Assembly (NCBI GenBank): GCA_947363565.1
Contig: CANAPP010000020.1
Coordinates: 1 to 48,543 of the forward strand
Origin: an uncultured Lachnospiraceae bacterium
GTDB taxonomy: Bacteria; Bacillota; Clostridia; Lachnospirales; Lachnospiraceae
DNA length: 48,543 bases
Reading direction: 5' to 3'
The translations under genes and the position numbers were made by a program. Positions 34,647 to 42,932 of this stretch are shown piece by piece. The notes under the pieces are model-generated. The model saw only the letters and a program-made list of their open reading frames with translations. It was not told the origin of the DNA and did not search any database. Position 1 is the stretch's first letter. Each line of letters begins with the position of its first letter.

Positions 34647-35209
34647 GGCGGTCACAGATGACCTTCTGGTGCCATGAGATCATCCGCTCTCAGGCGCCGG
34701 CGGGCGGTTTTTATATCGACGCGACGATGGGAAAGGGGCAGGACACCCTGTTTTTGTGTGATCTGGCGGGCAAGTCAGGCCGGGTGCTGGCTTTTGATAT
34801 CCAGGAGGAGGCGCTTCGGTGCACGGGAAAGCTTCTTTGGGAGCGCGGGATGGAAGACAGGGCGGAGCTTATCCTTGACGGGCATGAGCACATGGAAAGA
34901 TACGCGGAAGACGGGACGGCGGATGTAATCTGCTTTAACTTCGGCTATCTTCCCGGCGGAGACCACCGCATAGCGACGGCGGCGGATACAAGTGTGACGG
35001 CGGTGAAGCAGGGGCTTTCTGTCCTTAAGCCGGGCGGGATGATGAGCCTTGTGATCTACAGCGGCGGCGATACAGGCTTTGCGGAAAAAGAAGCGCTCCT
35101 TTCATATCTGCGGACACTCTCCGCAAAGGAATTCACGGTAATCGTAAATGAATACTGGAACCGGGGGAACTGCCCGCCGGTGCCGGTATTTATATTTAAA
35201 AACGGATAG
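34643..35209 (+). CDS. mnmM: tRNA 5-(aminomethyl)-2-thiouridine methyltransferase MnmM (YtqB family)
   Basis: A 188-residue class I SAM methyltransferase of the rRNA_methylase/YtqB family, whose Bacillus and plant members methylate nm5s2U34 to mnm5s2U34 in tRNA. The SAM motif DATMGKGQDT is at residues 26-35, the acidic FDIQEEAL near 51, and NFGYLPGGDH near 96-105, the diagnostic catalytic loop; NRGNCPPVPVFIFKN closes the protein. An AAAAAGGAG ribosome site sits in the 3' end of the EamA gene. Its stop is the first base of the partial repeat copy at 35209. The assignment is by family signature. Confidence 0.88.
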   Translation: MRRSQMTFWCHEIIRSQAPAGGFYIDATMGKGQDTLFLCDLAGKSGRVLAFDIQEEALRCTGKLLWERGMEDRAELILDGHEHMERYAEDGTADVICFNFGYLPGGDHRIATAADTSVTAVKQGLSVLKPGGMMSLVIYSGGDTGFAEKEALLSYLRTLSAKEFTVIVNEYWNRGNCPPVPVFIFKNG

Positions 35210-35237
35210 CCCGCCTGGCTTGCTGCCTGCGGGAATA
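35209..35237 (+). repeat. Dispersed hairpin element, 3' fragment (copy C)
   Basis: Twenty-nine bases almost identical to the 3' end of copy A (GCCCGCTTGGCTTG at 20731-20744, then GCGGGAATA). It starts at the G of the mnmM stop codon and lacks the 5' hairpin and the tetraloop stem. CCCGC and GCGGG arms within it can pair with each other. Confidence 0.6.
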
Positions 35238-35255
35238 AACGTATATCTTGATCAA

Positions 35256-35270
35256 CTGCCGGTACGGCAG
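35256..35270. repeat. Small perfect hairpin before the PPOX-type gene
   Basis: CTGCCG and CGGCAG arms around GTA, 25 bases before the ATG at 35295. Possible translation-control element or a partial terminator. Confidence 0.4.
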
Positions 35271-35294
35271 AATACAGGAAAGGAATTAAAGACC

Positions 35295-35780
35295 ATGAGA
35301 AGAAAAGACAGGAAAGTGACCAATCGGGAAGAGATCCGGAAGGTACTTGATGAATGTAAGGTATGCAGGATTGGGATGATAGCTGACGGGAAACCCTATA
35401 TCGTCCCGATGAACATGGGATGTGATTATGACGGGGAAAAGCTGGTGCTCTATTTTCATTGTGCCAAGGAAGGAAAGAAGCTTAAGCTTCTTGGTGGGAA
35501 TGCACAGGTAGGTTTTGAGATGGACAAGGAGATCGCGCTGGCAGAAGGGGACACACCCTGCCAGTATAGTTATCATTTTATGAGCATAATCGGAAGCGGA
35601 CAGGCAGAGCTTGTGGAGGATGAGACAGAGAAGGCGGAGGCTCTTGCAAAGATCATGAGGCATCAGACGGGAAAGGATTTTGATGATTTTGATAAGAATC
35701 CGAAACTTTCCCGGGCGGTGACAGTCATTAAAGTAACGGCAGAAGAGTATTCCTGCAAGCAGAATTTGCCTGCAAATTAG
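35295..35780 (+). CDS. Pyridoxamine 5'-phosphate oxidase family protein (Nim-like)
   Basis: A 161-residue split-barrel flavoprotein of the PPOX/Nim subgroup. The pattern MRRKDRKVTNREEIRKVLDE followed by CRIGMIADGKPYIVPMN is typical, with FHCAKEGKKLKLL (about 57-69) as the FMN phosphate contact. SYHFMSIIGSGQAELVEDE follows. Such proteins are linked to nitroimidazole reduction or to flavin/heme binding, but most are uncharacterised. Start ATG 35295, RBS AGGAAAGGAAT. The next gene, iorA, has its own promoter, so this is probably a separate unit. Confidence 0.85.
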   Translation: MRRKDRKVTNREEIRKVLDECKVCRIGMIADGKPYIVPMNMGCDYDGEKLVLYFHCAKEGKKLKLLGGNAQVGFEMDKEIALAEGDTPCQYSYHFMSIIGSGQAELVEDETEKAEALAKIMRHQTGKDFDDFDKNPKLSRAVTVIKVTAEEYSCKQNLPAN

Positions 35781-35783
35781 CAC

Positions 35784-35812
35784 TTTAATTTGGGAAAGTA
35801 TTATGCTATACT
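35784..35812 (+). promoter_or_regulatory. Candidate iorA promoter
   Basis: TATACT (35807-35812) with a weak -35 TTTAAT (35784-35789) at 17 bases, just after the PPOX-type gene stop and 34 bases before the iorA start. Confidence 0.4.
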
Positions 35813-35845
35813 TAAAGATATTTGTACGAAAGGATGGACCAAAGA

Positions 35846-37600
35846 ATGGCAGAAACGAATAAAGTTATCATGCTTGGCAACGAGGCGATCGCCAGAGGTG
35901 CCTATGAGGCGGGGGTAAAGGTATCCGCTGCATATCCGGGTACGCCAAGCACAGAGATCAGCGAATATTTAGTACAGTATAAGGATTCTTTGTACTGCGA
36001 ATGGTCACCCAATGAGAAAGTGGCAACTGAGGTGGCGGTAGGTGCTTCTCTTGCAGGGACGAGAGCTATGGCCTGTATGAAGCATGTGGGATTCAATGTT
36101 GCGGCTGATCCCGCATACAGTGTCTCTTACATGGGTGTAAACGGCGGACTTGTCATCGTTGTTGCGGACGACCCCGGCCTTTACAGTTCCCAGAATGAGC
36201 AGGATACAAGGATGGTAGCCCGGGCCGCTAAACTCCCCGTCTTAGAGCCGTCAGACAGCGCAGAGGCGAAAGAATACATGAAGCTGGCTTTTGCGCTCAG
36301 CGAGAAGTTCGACCGCCCCTTTGTCTATCGTACTACCACGAGGCTTGCTCATTCCCAGGGTATCGTAGAGCTTGCGGACAGGCAAGAAATACCTGATAAG
36401 GAGTACATAAAAAATATTCAGAAAACGGTCATGATGCCGGTCAATGCCAAGATGCGCCATGTAGAGATTGAGAAGCGGAACAGCGAACTGGCACAGGCGG
36501 CTGACACGCTTTCGATCAACAGAGTGGAGATGAATGATACAAAGGTTGGAGTCATCACCAGCGGTATTCCGTACCAATATGTGAAGGAAGCTATGCCGGA
36601 AGCATCGGTGCTGAAGCTTGGCATGGTAAATCCGCTGCCGAGGAAGCTGATCGAAGAGTTTGCGGCGCAGGTAGAAAAGCTTTATATCGTAGAAGAGCTT
36701 GACCCGGTGATCGAGGAGCAGGTGAAGTCCTGGGGGATTGAAGCTGTCGGAAAGGAGATCTTCACCGTTCAGGGCGAGTACAGCGCCAATATGCTTAGGG
36801 AAGCCGTTTTAAAGGAAGAGCTTTCTATTAAAGAGCCTGCGAAAGCGCCGGGAAGACCGCCGATTCTTTGTCCCGGATGTCCGCATCGAAGTGTGTATCA
36901 TGTATTGAATAAATTAAAGCTTCATGCTGCAGGTGATATTGGCTGTTATACTCTTGGTGCAGTAGCGCCTTTAAGTGTTGTTGACACAACGATGTGCATG
37001 GGTTCGAGTATCTCCACTTTACACGGCATGGAGAAGGCAAAGGGGAAGGAATATATCAAAGACTGGGTGGCAGTTATCGGAGATTCCACATTCCTCCATA
37101 CCGGGGTCAATTCACTGATGAACATGACTTATAACCATGCGACAGGGACAGTCCTGATCCTCGATAATTCCACAACAGGGATGACCGGGCATCAAGATCA
37201 CGCGGCTACCGGAAAGACACTTCAGGGCGATCCAACCTACGCGATCGATATCCCGGCTCTTTGCCGTTCCCTTGGCGTAAAGAATGTGGCGGAGGTCAAC
37301 GCATTCGATATTGAAGCATTAGAAAAGACAGTAAAAGAGGAGCTTAAAAAAGACGAGGTATCCGTGATCATTACCAAGAGTCCGTGTGTACTCTTAAGCA
37401 AGGCAAAGAAGCCCCTTTATGCTGCGCATACGGATAAATGTAAAAAATGCGGCATGTGCATGAAGCCGGGATGCCCTGCCATGACAAAGAATGGGGATGG
37501 AACGGTACGTATTGATGATACCATGTGTACCGGCTGCGGACTTTGTGAGAGCTTATGCAAATTTGGAGCAATCGAATTGGTAAAGGAGGGGGACAGATAA
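35846..37600 (+). CDS. iorA: Indolepyruvate ferredoxin oxidoreductase, alpha subunit
   Basis: IorA, with IorB, oxidatively decarboxylates aryl pyruvates (indole-, phenyl- and hydroxyphenylpyruvate) to aryl-acetyl-CoA and reduces ferredoxin. The 584-residue protein has the pyrimidine-binding N-terminal domain (AAYPGTPSTEISEYL near 25-40, CEWSPNEKVA near 50), the TPP-binding region LCPGCPHRSVYHVLNKLK near 335-352 and GDIGCYTLG, and two C-terminal 4Fe-4S motifs (KCKKCGMCMKPGCP and MCTGCGLCESLCKFGA, about 531-575). Start: ATG 35846, about 11 bases after GAAAGG; TTG 35822 and ATG 35834 are possible. It overlaps iorB by one base and is followed by paaK and an ACT protein, a functional unit for aromatic amino acid fermentation. 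Confidence 0.96.
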   Translation: MAETNKVIMLGNEAIARGAYEAGVKVSAAYPGTPSTEISEYLVQYKDSLYCEWSPNEKVATEVAVGASLAGTRAMACMKHVGFNVAADPAYSVSYMGVNGGLVIVVADDPGLYSSQNEQDTRMVARAAKLPVLEPSDSAEAKEYMKLAFALSEKFDRPFVYRTTTRLAHSQGIVELADRQEIPDKEYIKNIQKTVMMPVNAKMRHVEIEKRNSELAQAADTLSINRVEMNDTKVGVITSGIPYQYVKEAMPEASVLKLGMVNPLPRKLIEEFAAQVEKLYIVEELDPVIEEQVKSWGIEAVGKEIFTVQGEYSANMLREAVLKEELSIKEPAKAPGRPPILCPGCPHRSVYHVLNKLKLHAAGDIGCYTLGAVAPLSVVDTTMCMGSSISTLHGMEKAKGKEYIKDWVAVIGDSTFLHTGVNSLMNMTYNHATGTVLILDNSTTGMTGHQDHAATGKTLQGDPTYAIDIPALCRSLGVKNVAEVNAFDIEALEKTVKEELKKDEVSVIITKSPCVLLSKAKKPLYAAHTDKCKKCGMCMKPGCPAMTKNGDGTVRIDDTMCTGCGLCESLCKFGAIELVKEGDR

Positions 37601-38169
37601 TGGCAACAAAGAATATTATGATCGTCGGCGTCGGCGGCCAGGGGACGCTCCTTACCAGCAGGGTCTTAGGCGGTCTTGCCACGCTGGGGGGATATGACGT
37701 AAAGCTGTCAGAGGTCCATGGTATGGCCCAGCGGGGCGGAAGTGTGGTAACTTTTGTCCGTTACGGTGAGAAAGTGGCTGAGCCTATCGTAGAGGAAGGC
37801 CAGGCAGATGTGATCATCGCTTTTGAGCGCCTTGAGGCGTTGAGATATGCCCATTTCCTGAAAAAGGACGGCGCACTTATCGTCAATGACTGGCGGATCG
37901 ATCCTATGCCGGTGGTGATCGGCGCGGCAGAGTATCCGGAAGGCATCCTTAAGACATTGGAAAAGGAGCATAAAGTCTATGTGGTGAATGCTACAGAAGA
38001 GTCAAAAAAGCTTGGCAATCCAAGGGTGTTCAACCTGATCGTGCTGGGAATTGCAGCGCAGCATATGGATTTTACCAGGGAGCAGTGGTATGAGGTGATT
38101 GAAAAGACTGTGCCGCCAAAGACTGTAGAGATCAACAAGAAAGCATTTGATGTGGGATATCAATTATAG
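37600..38169 (+). CDS. iorB: Indolepyruvate ferredoxin oxidoreductase, beta subunit
   Basis: The 189-residue gamma-domain subunit of the IOR enzyme. IMIVGVGGQGTLLTSRVLGG at residues 6-25 is the signature of 2-oxoacid:ferredoxin oxidoreductase gamma domains; LSEVHGMAQRGGSVVTFVRYG (about 36-56) is the conserved substrate/CoA-side motif. The start ATG shares its A with the last base of the iorA stop TAA; AAAGGAGGGGG gives a very strong ribosome site, securing equal expression of both subunits. No extra domain or cluster motif is present, as expected. Confidence 0.95.
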   Translation: MATKNIMIVGVGGQGTLLTSRVLGGLATLGGYDVKLSEVHGMAQRGGSVVTFVRYGEKVAEPIVEEGQADVIIAFERLEALRYAHFLKKDGALIVNDWRIDPMPVVIGAAEYPEGILKTLEKEHKVYVVNATEESKKLGNPRVFNLIVLGIAAQHMDFTREQWYEVIEKTVPPKTVEINKKAFDVGYQL

Positions 38170-38189
38170 ATGAAAGAAGGAGTTAAGAC

Positions 38190-39521
38190 ATGGCAAAAGT
38201 AACATTATCCGACTGGAAGGAGCAGATTAGAACCCCTGAGATAGAGTGTATGAGCAGGGATGAGATGACCGCGCTCCAGAGCGAGAGACTGGTAAAACAG
38301 GTGAAAAATGTATATGAGAATGTGGAGTTTTACCGAAAAAAGATGGACGACTTAGGGATACTGCCGGAAGATATCAAGAGCATCGAGGATATCGGAAAGC
38401 TACCATTTACGACGAAAGAAGACTTAAGAGATAATTATCCGTTCGGCCTTCTGGCGGTTCCCCAGAGTAAGATTGCCAGAGTTCAGGGAACTTCCGGTAC
38501 GACAGGCAAGCTCACACTTGCCTCATACACCCAGAAGGATGTGGATGTGTGGGGAGAATGTGTGGCAAGAGGGCTTACGATGGCAGGGCTTTCTGCAGCG
38601 GACAGAATCCATGTGTGTTACGGCTACGGGCTGTTCACCGGAGGTATGGGTTTAGATCTCGGCGCCCAGGCTCTTGGAGCTATGGCAATCCCCATGTCCT
38701 CCGGCAATACGAAGCGTCAGCTTATGTGTATGGAAGATTTCGGAGCTACGGCATTTGCCTGTACGCCGTCCTACGCGCTGTATCTTGCAGAAGCGGCGGC
38801 AGAAGCGGGGATCGTAGATCGTCTTCAGATCCGGGCAAGCATCAACGGCGCAGAGCCGTGGACAGAGGAGATGCGGAAGAAAATAGAGAGCATCTTGAAT
38901 ATCAACAGCTTTGACATCTACGGATTGTGCGAGATTACCGGACCGGGTGTGGCTATGGATTGTATCCATCATAAAGGACTTCACGTATATGAAGATTATT
39001 TCTATCCGGAGATTTTAAATCCGGCTGATCAGAGCGCATGTGCCGATGGAGAGACAGGTGAGCTTGTATTTACCACTCTTGCCAAGGAGGGGATGCCGTT
39101 AATCCGTTACCGCACAAAGGATCTGACCAGTATCGAGCATGGTACCTGCCAGTGCGGGAGAACCTTGCCGAGAATCCAGAAGTTCACCGGACGTACCGAC
39201 GATATGAAGGTGATCCGCGGCGTGAATGTATTCCCGACGCAGGTTGAGACGGCACTTCTTTCTATGGGCGGCGGAGTAGCACCGCACTACATGATGATCG
39301 TAGACCGTGAAAATAATCTGGATGTCCTTACGGTTATGGTTGAAGTGGATGAGAAGTATTTCTCTGATGAGATCCGAAAGCTTGACCAGTTAAAGGCAAA
39401 GGTAGGTGCGGTCCTTAAGCAGGCGCTTGGGGTTTCTGCAAGAGTGAAGCTTGTGGAGCCAAAGACGATCCAGAGAAGTGAAGGAAAAGCAAAACGTGTC
39501 ATTGATAACAGAGAGTTGTAG
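38190..39521 (+). CDS. paaK: Phenylacetate-CoA ligase (aryl-acetate CoA ligase)
   Basis: The 443-residue adenylate-forming enzyme interconverts arylacetate, CoA and ATP with arylacetyl-CoA, AMP and PPi. The ATP-binding loop VQGTSGTTGKLTLASYTQ is at about residues 95-112; YGLCEITGPGVAMDC (about 241-255), RYRTKDLTSI (about 305) and RTDDMKVIRGVNVFPTQVE (about 330-348) are the family blocks. It sits 20 bases after iorB with a GAAGGAG site. Next to IOR it may recycle the aryl acid or capture energy from aryl-acetyl-CoA. Aromatic specificity is inferred from context. Confidence 0.94.
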   Translation: MAKVTLSDWKEQIRTPEIECMSRDEMTALQSERLVKQVKNVYENVEFYRKKMDDLGILPEDIKSIEDIGKLPFTTKEDLRDNYPFGLLAVPQSKIARVQGTSGTTGKLTLASYTQKDVDVWGECVARGLTMAGLSAADRIHVCYGYGLFTGGMGLDLGAQALGAMAIPMSSGNTKRQLMCMEDFGATAFACTPSYALYLAEAAAEAGIVDRLQIRASINGAEPWTEEMRKKIESILNINSFDIYGLCEITGPGVAMDCIHHKGLHVYEDYFYPEILNPADQSACADGETGELVFTTLAKEGMPLIRYRTKDLTSIEHGTCQCGRTLPRIQKFTGRTDDMKVIRGVNVFPTQVETALLSMGGGVAPHYMMIVDRENNLDVLTVMVEVDEKYFSDEIRKLDQLKAKVGAVLKQALGVSARVKLVEPKTIQRSEGKAKRVIDNREL

Positions 39522-39547
39522 AAAAAGTCGTAAAAAGGAGGATAACC

Positions 39548-39991
39548 ATGAGTGTAAGTAATACAATACAGCAATTGTCGGTATTTTTGGAAAACAGGGA
39601 AGGGCGCCTCGACGAAGTTCTGAAAGTGCTCTCAGCGGCAGAGGTGAATATTGTTGCATTGAGCCTGGCAGACACGTCCGACTACGGGATGCTGCGTATG
39701 ATCGTATCAGATCCCCAGAAAGGACGTTCCGCGCTCAAAGAAGCAGGCATCACGGCGATGCTTACGGATGTGGTGGCACTGAGGGTTCCTCACGCCACAG
39801 GTTCCCTGTGCAAGGCGATGCACCAGATCGTAGAGGGAGAAGTCAATGTGGAATATATGTATGCATTTGCAAATGGAAGCGATGCGGCGGCAGTACTTAA
39901 GAGTGATGACCCGGCAAGAGTAATTGATATTCTGAAAGGAAGCGGCTTTGACGTGTACTCCGCAGACGAGGCATACCGCGCAAACCAGTAG
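39548..39991 (+). CDS. Tandem ACT-domain protein
   Basis: A 147-residue protein made of two ACT domains. The first (IQQLSVFLENREGRLDEVLK, residues 8-27, then VNIVALSLADTSDYGMLRMI) has the typical strand-helix-strand with the glycine turn; the second starts near residue 75 and contains VEYMYAFANGSDAAAVLK. ACT domains bind amino acids. Companions of iorAB-paaK in many anaerobes, such proteins are thought to sense an aromatic amino acid, but no enzyme or HTH domain is attached here. AAAAAGGAGG gives a strong ribosome site. Last clear member of the IOR operon. Confidence 0.9.
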   Translation: MSVSNTIQQLSVFLENREGRLDEVLKVLSAAEVNIVALSLADTSDYGMLRMIVSDPQKGRSALKEAGITAMLTDVVALRVPHATGSLCKAMHQIVEGEVNVEYMYAFANGSDAAAVLKSDDPARVIDILKGSGFDVYSADEAYRANQ

Positions 39992-39992
39992 C

Positions 39993-40751
39993 ATGGACGG
40001 GGTAATGAAAAAAATCATGGCGCTTCAGGCCGTGATGCACAGAATCAGGCACGGCGAGGAGCTGTATGTGGTGATGTCTGCCAGCACCCATATGCCCTTT
40101 GTCTCCTGCAATCCAAAGACTTATGACGACGAGATATTTCTTTATTTCGGAAAAGACGAGGCGGTCAAGGGCGCACAGTGGTTTCTCGCAAAGAAACATC
40201 CCATACAGCTTGCCGGGATAGACAAGAAGAGCCGTCTTAGCTTTTTCAGCAGCCTGTTTTCCATGGGTGTCAATGCCGTGACCGTCAGCAAATCCTTACC
40301 GGGGGAGATGGTCATCCAGCTAAACCAGCTGGTCAGCCGTCAGGATCCGGAGAAGCTTTCTAAGCGAGCGCGGGTGGAGAATCCGGAGCTTCACCTGACG
40401 TCCCTGTATTTTGCGCAGGAGCTGGCGAAGAAGGGGAAAACTGACCCGGACGCCGGGATGCCGGAAGAGCTTAAGACGCTGGACGAGGAGCTTGCCGCAC
40501 ATTTCCGGCGGGCGAGATACATCATCGCCGTGGACGAGGACGGGGGAGGTATCCCCCTCGTCCGCAAGAACGGCAATAATTACCAGCCGGTATTTACCGA
40601 TATGCGGGAGTTTCAGAAGTTCAACCGGGAGAGAAAATACAGTGTGTCGTTGTTAGAATATGATACGCTGAGAGAGATCCTCTCGCCCGGGACCGCCGGG
40701 GTGGTGATCAACCCTTTCGGGGCGGATGTGCTGCTGCGGGTGGATGAGTAG
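39993..40751 (+). CDS. SseB family protein
   Basis: A roughly 252-residue soluble protein whose C-terminal part (about residues 175-250) has the SseB fold pattern: IPLVRKNGNNYQPVFTDMRE, then FNRERKYSVSLLEYDTLREI and AGVVINPFGADVLLR. The N-terminal half (ELYVVMSASTHMPFVSCNPK) looks like a second, more distant copy. SseB-type proteins in Gram-positives have no settled function, despite the name from E. coli serine sensitivity. ATG 39993 overlaps the previous gene's stop region; ATG 40005 (after ACGGGGTA) is also possible. A strong terminator follows, so this ends the IOR operon transcript. Confidence 0.75.
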   Translation: MDGVMKKIMALQAVMHRIRHGEELYVVMSASTHMPFVSCNPKTYDDEIFLYFGKDEAVKGAQWFLAKKHPIQLAGIDKKSRLSFFSSLFSMGVNAVTVSKSLPGEMVIQLNQLVSRQDPEKLSKRARVENPELHLTSLYFAQELAKKGKTDPDAGMPEELKTLDEELAAHFRRARYIIAVDEDGGGIPLVRKNGNNYQPVFTDMREFQKFNRERKYSVSLLEYDTLREILSPGTAGVVINPFGADVLLRVDE

Positions 40752-40782
40752 GCGAAATGCGCCGCAAAGGTTCGCATAGTTT

Positions 40783-40820
40783 AAGGGGATGCGGAAGAAT
40801 CTTCTACCGCATCCCCTTTT
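40783..40820 (+). terminator. Intrinsic terminator closing the IOR operon
   Basis: Perfect 12-base arms (40783-40794 AAGGGGATGCGG and 40807-40818) with a TTTT run. The strongest terminator in the window. Confidence 0.9.
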
Positions 40821-40919
40821 GCCGTAATCTTATTTTGTGTATTGCTTTTAAATATCTAAATCCTCAACTTATTTATCTATATAAAAGGCACATCGAAATT
40901 TTGATTGGCGTGATAAAAG

Positions 40920-41117
40920 TTAAAGCTTTGTAACGTTCACTGCCTGAGGGCCTTTAGCGCCTTCAGTCACGTCGTACTCCACTGCCTGTCCCTCTTCCAG
41001 AGACTTGAAGCCTTCCATATTAAGTCCTGAATAGTGTACAAATACATCATTACCAGCTTCATCAGAAATAAAGCCGTAACCTTTTTGGTTGTTAAACCAC
41101 TTAACTGTACCTTTCAT
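40920..41117 (-). CDS. csp: Cold-shock protein (CspA family)
   Basis: A 65-residue single-stranded nucleic acid-binding protein. The OB-fold signatures are present: [20 protein letters not shown] (RNP1 KGYGFI) and DVFVHYSGL (RNP2). Start ATG 41117 follows TATGGAGGTATCGTA; the frame is open further upstream but only this start is typical. Its promoter predicts a leader of about 55-60 bases, shorter than the classic cspA leader. It is convergent with the terminated IOR operon and divergent from ptsI. CspA proteins act as RNA chaperones in cold or growth transitions. Confidence 0.96.
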   Translation of the reverse strand: MKGTVKWFNNQKGYGFISDEAGNDVFVHYSGLNMEGFKSLEEGQAVEYDVTEGAKGPQAVNVTKL

Positions 41118-41179
41118 TACGATACCTCCATAAAATGTTAGTTGAATATCACTGCACCTTGCCTGAGTGATACTTAAAC

Positions 41180-41208
41180 AGACTACCATAATTAAGGTGA
41201 AAAGTCAA
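41180..41208 (-). promoter_or_regulatory. Candidate csp promoter
   Basis: Minus strand TTGACT (41203-41208) and TAGTCT (41180-41185) with a 17-base spacer. TTGACT is one base from consensus. Confidence 0.5.
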
Positions 41209-41299
41209 TGCATTTATCCATAGTCGGTCATAACTTCTTGACGAAAGGCCGTGAAAAGAGTAAAGTATAATTGAGATTAAAAGGTAAAGGAAGTGCGCT

Positions 41300-42907
41300 A
41301 TGATTACACTGACCGGGAAAAAGGTTTCCGAGGGGATCGCTATTGGAAAGCTTTCGTTTTATCGAAGAGATATTAAAGAAGTACGCCATATCTATGTCAA
41401 GGATGTGGAGAAGGAGATTTCGCGTCTGCAGAAGGCGAAGGAGCGGGCGCTGTTTGAGCTGCAGGAGCTTTACGAGATCTCGATCAGGGAGGTCGGGAAG
41501 GCTAATGCGGCGATTTTTGAGCTTCAGCAGGATATCCTGGACGACGACAGGCTTTGGAATAGGATCACAACGATTATCATCGATGAGAAGCTGAATGCGG
41601 AGTACGCGGTAAAGACGGCCACGGAAGAGTATTTGAAAGAGGGGCGCAACAGGGCTAATGAGCCGGATGTGAGAGACGCGGCGATCCGGATGATTCGTAT
41701 ATTGTCGAGAAGCTGGAAGGATAAGCTGTATGCGGATGAGCCGTTTATCATGGCGGCGGGGGATCTTTATCCCAGTGAGGCGGTGCAGCTTGATAAGGAG
41801 CGGGTCTTAGGCTTTGTGACAAAGTACGGGACAGTCAACTCCCACACGGCGATCATTGCCCGCACGAAGGGCATCCCGTCGGTCATCGGCCTTGGGGAGT
41901 CGCTGAAGGCAGAGTATGAGGGCAAGACGATCATCGTGGACGGTTACGAGGGCAAGATCTATATCGAGCCGGATTATACGCTGTTGACGAGGATGAAGCG
42001 GCGGCAGGACGAGAACAAGGTACATATCACGAACCTGGAGCGCTTAAAGGGTAAGGAGAATATCACCCAGAGCGGCCAGAAGATTGATATCTGTGCCAAT
42101 ATCGGTATGCGGGAGGATATCGAGCGGGTGATCCGGAGCGATGCCGGAGGCGTCGGGCTGTTTCGGAGTGAGTTCCTTTTTATGGAAAACGGCAACAAGA
42201 TGCCGACAGAGGAGCAGCAGTTCCAGGCATATAAGCTGGCGGCGGAGTCTATGGGCATGAACCGGGTAGTCATACGTACTGCGGATCTGGGCGGCGATAA
42301 GCGGGCGGAGTTTTTGGAGATGGACGAGGAGCACAACCCGGCCATGGGCCTTCGGGGCATCCGCATATCCCTGGAGAAAGAGGAGATGTTCAAGACCCAG
42401 CTTCGGGCGATCCTGCGGGCATCGATCTACGGAAATGTGCAGGTGATGTTCCCCATGATCACGAAGGTGGAAGAGGTCGTGAAGGCGAAGGAGTATCTTG
42501 AGGCCGCGAAGCAGGAGCTGAAAGCAGAGAAGGCATTTTTTGATGAAAATATCAAAGTAGGCGTTATGATCGAGACGCCGGCGGCGGTCATGTTAAGCGG
42601 AGAGCTGGCAAGAGAGGTGGATTTTTTCAGTATCGGGACCAATGACCTGACACAGTTCACTCTTGGCATGGACCGGACGAACGAATCGGTGATGAGCCAT
42701 TACGACACCAAGCATCCGGCGCTGCTTAAGATGATCCGGATCGTCACGAATAATGTCCATCTGGAGGGTAAGACGATCAGTGTCTGCGGGGATCTGGCGG
42801 CGGATCTTTCGATGACAGAGTTTTTTGTCCAGATTGGCGTCGACGAATTGTCGGTGGCACCGGACCAGGTGTTGGGGCTCAGGAAAAAGATCAGGGAGAT
42901 CCAATAA
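41300..42907 (+). CDS. ptsI: Phosphoenolpyruvate-protein phosphotransferase (PTS enzyme I)
   Basis: Enzyme I takes the phosphate from PEP and passes it to HPr for sugar transport. The 535-residue protein has the phosphorylatable His182 in VNSHTAIIARTKGIPSVIG (normally GGRTSHTAI; the first part is changed to GTVNSHTA), the PEP-binding core GVGLFRSEFLFM near 285, GGDKRAEFL near 328 and the catalytic Cys496 in SVCGDLAAD. It is somewhat shorter than the usual 570-580 residues. HPr is not adjacent. The AAAGGAAG site precedes ATG 41300, and TATAAT at 41266-41271 is a likely -10 (TTGACG at 41239-41244 is too distant for a normal spacer). It may be a general or dedicated EI. Confidence 0.92.
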   Translation: MITLTGKKVSEGIAIGKLSFYRRDIKEVRHIYVKDVEKEISRLQKAKERALFELQELYEISIREVGKANAAIFELQQDILDDDRLWNRITTIIIDEKLNAEYAVKTATEEYLKEGRNRANEPDVRDAAIRMIRILSRSWKDKLYADEPFIMAAGDLYPSEAVQLDKERVLGFVTKYGTVNSHTAIIARTKGIPSVIGLGESLKAEYEGKTIIVDGYEGKIYIEPDYTLLTRMKRRQDENKVHITNLERLKGKENITQSGQKIDICANIGMREDIERVIRSDAGGVGLFRSEFLFMENGNKMPTEEQQFQAYKLAAESMGMNRVVIRTADLGGDKRAEFLEMDEEHNPAMGLRGIRISLEKEEMFKTQLRAILRASIYGNVQVMFPMITKVEEVVKAKEYLEAAKQELKAEKAFFDENIKVGVMIETPAAVMLSGELAREVDFFSIGTNDLTQFTLGMDRTNESVMSHYDTKHPALLKMIRIVTNNVHLEGKTISVCGDLAADLSMTEFFVQIGVDELSVAPDQVLGLRKKIREIQ

Positions 42908-42932
42908 ATCATAACAGCAAAGGAGCAGGATT

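Noticed and set aside
41239-41271. TTGACG/TATAAT promoter of ptsI
   Set aside because: The spacer is about 22 bases, too long for a normal sigma-A promoter; only the -10 is kept as likely.
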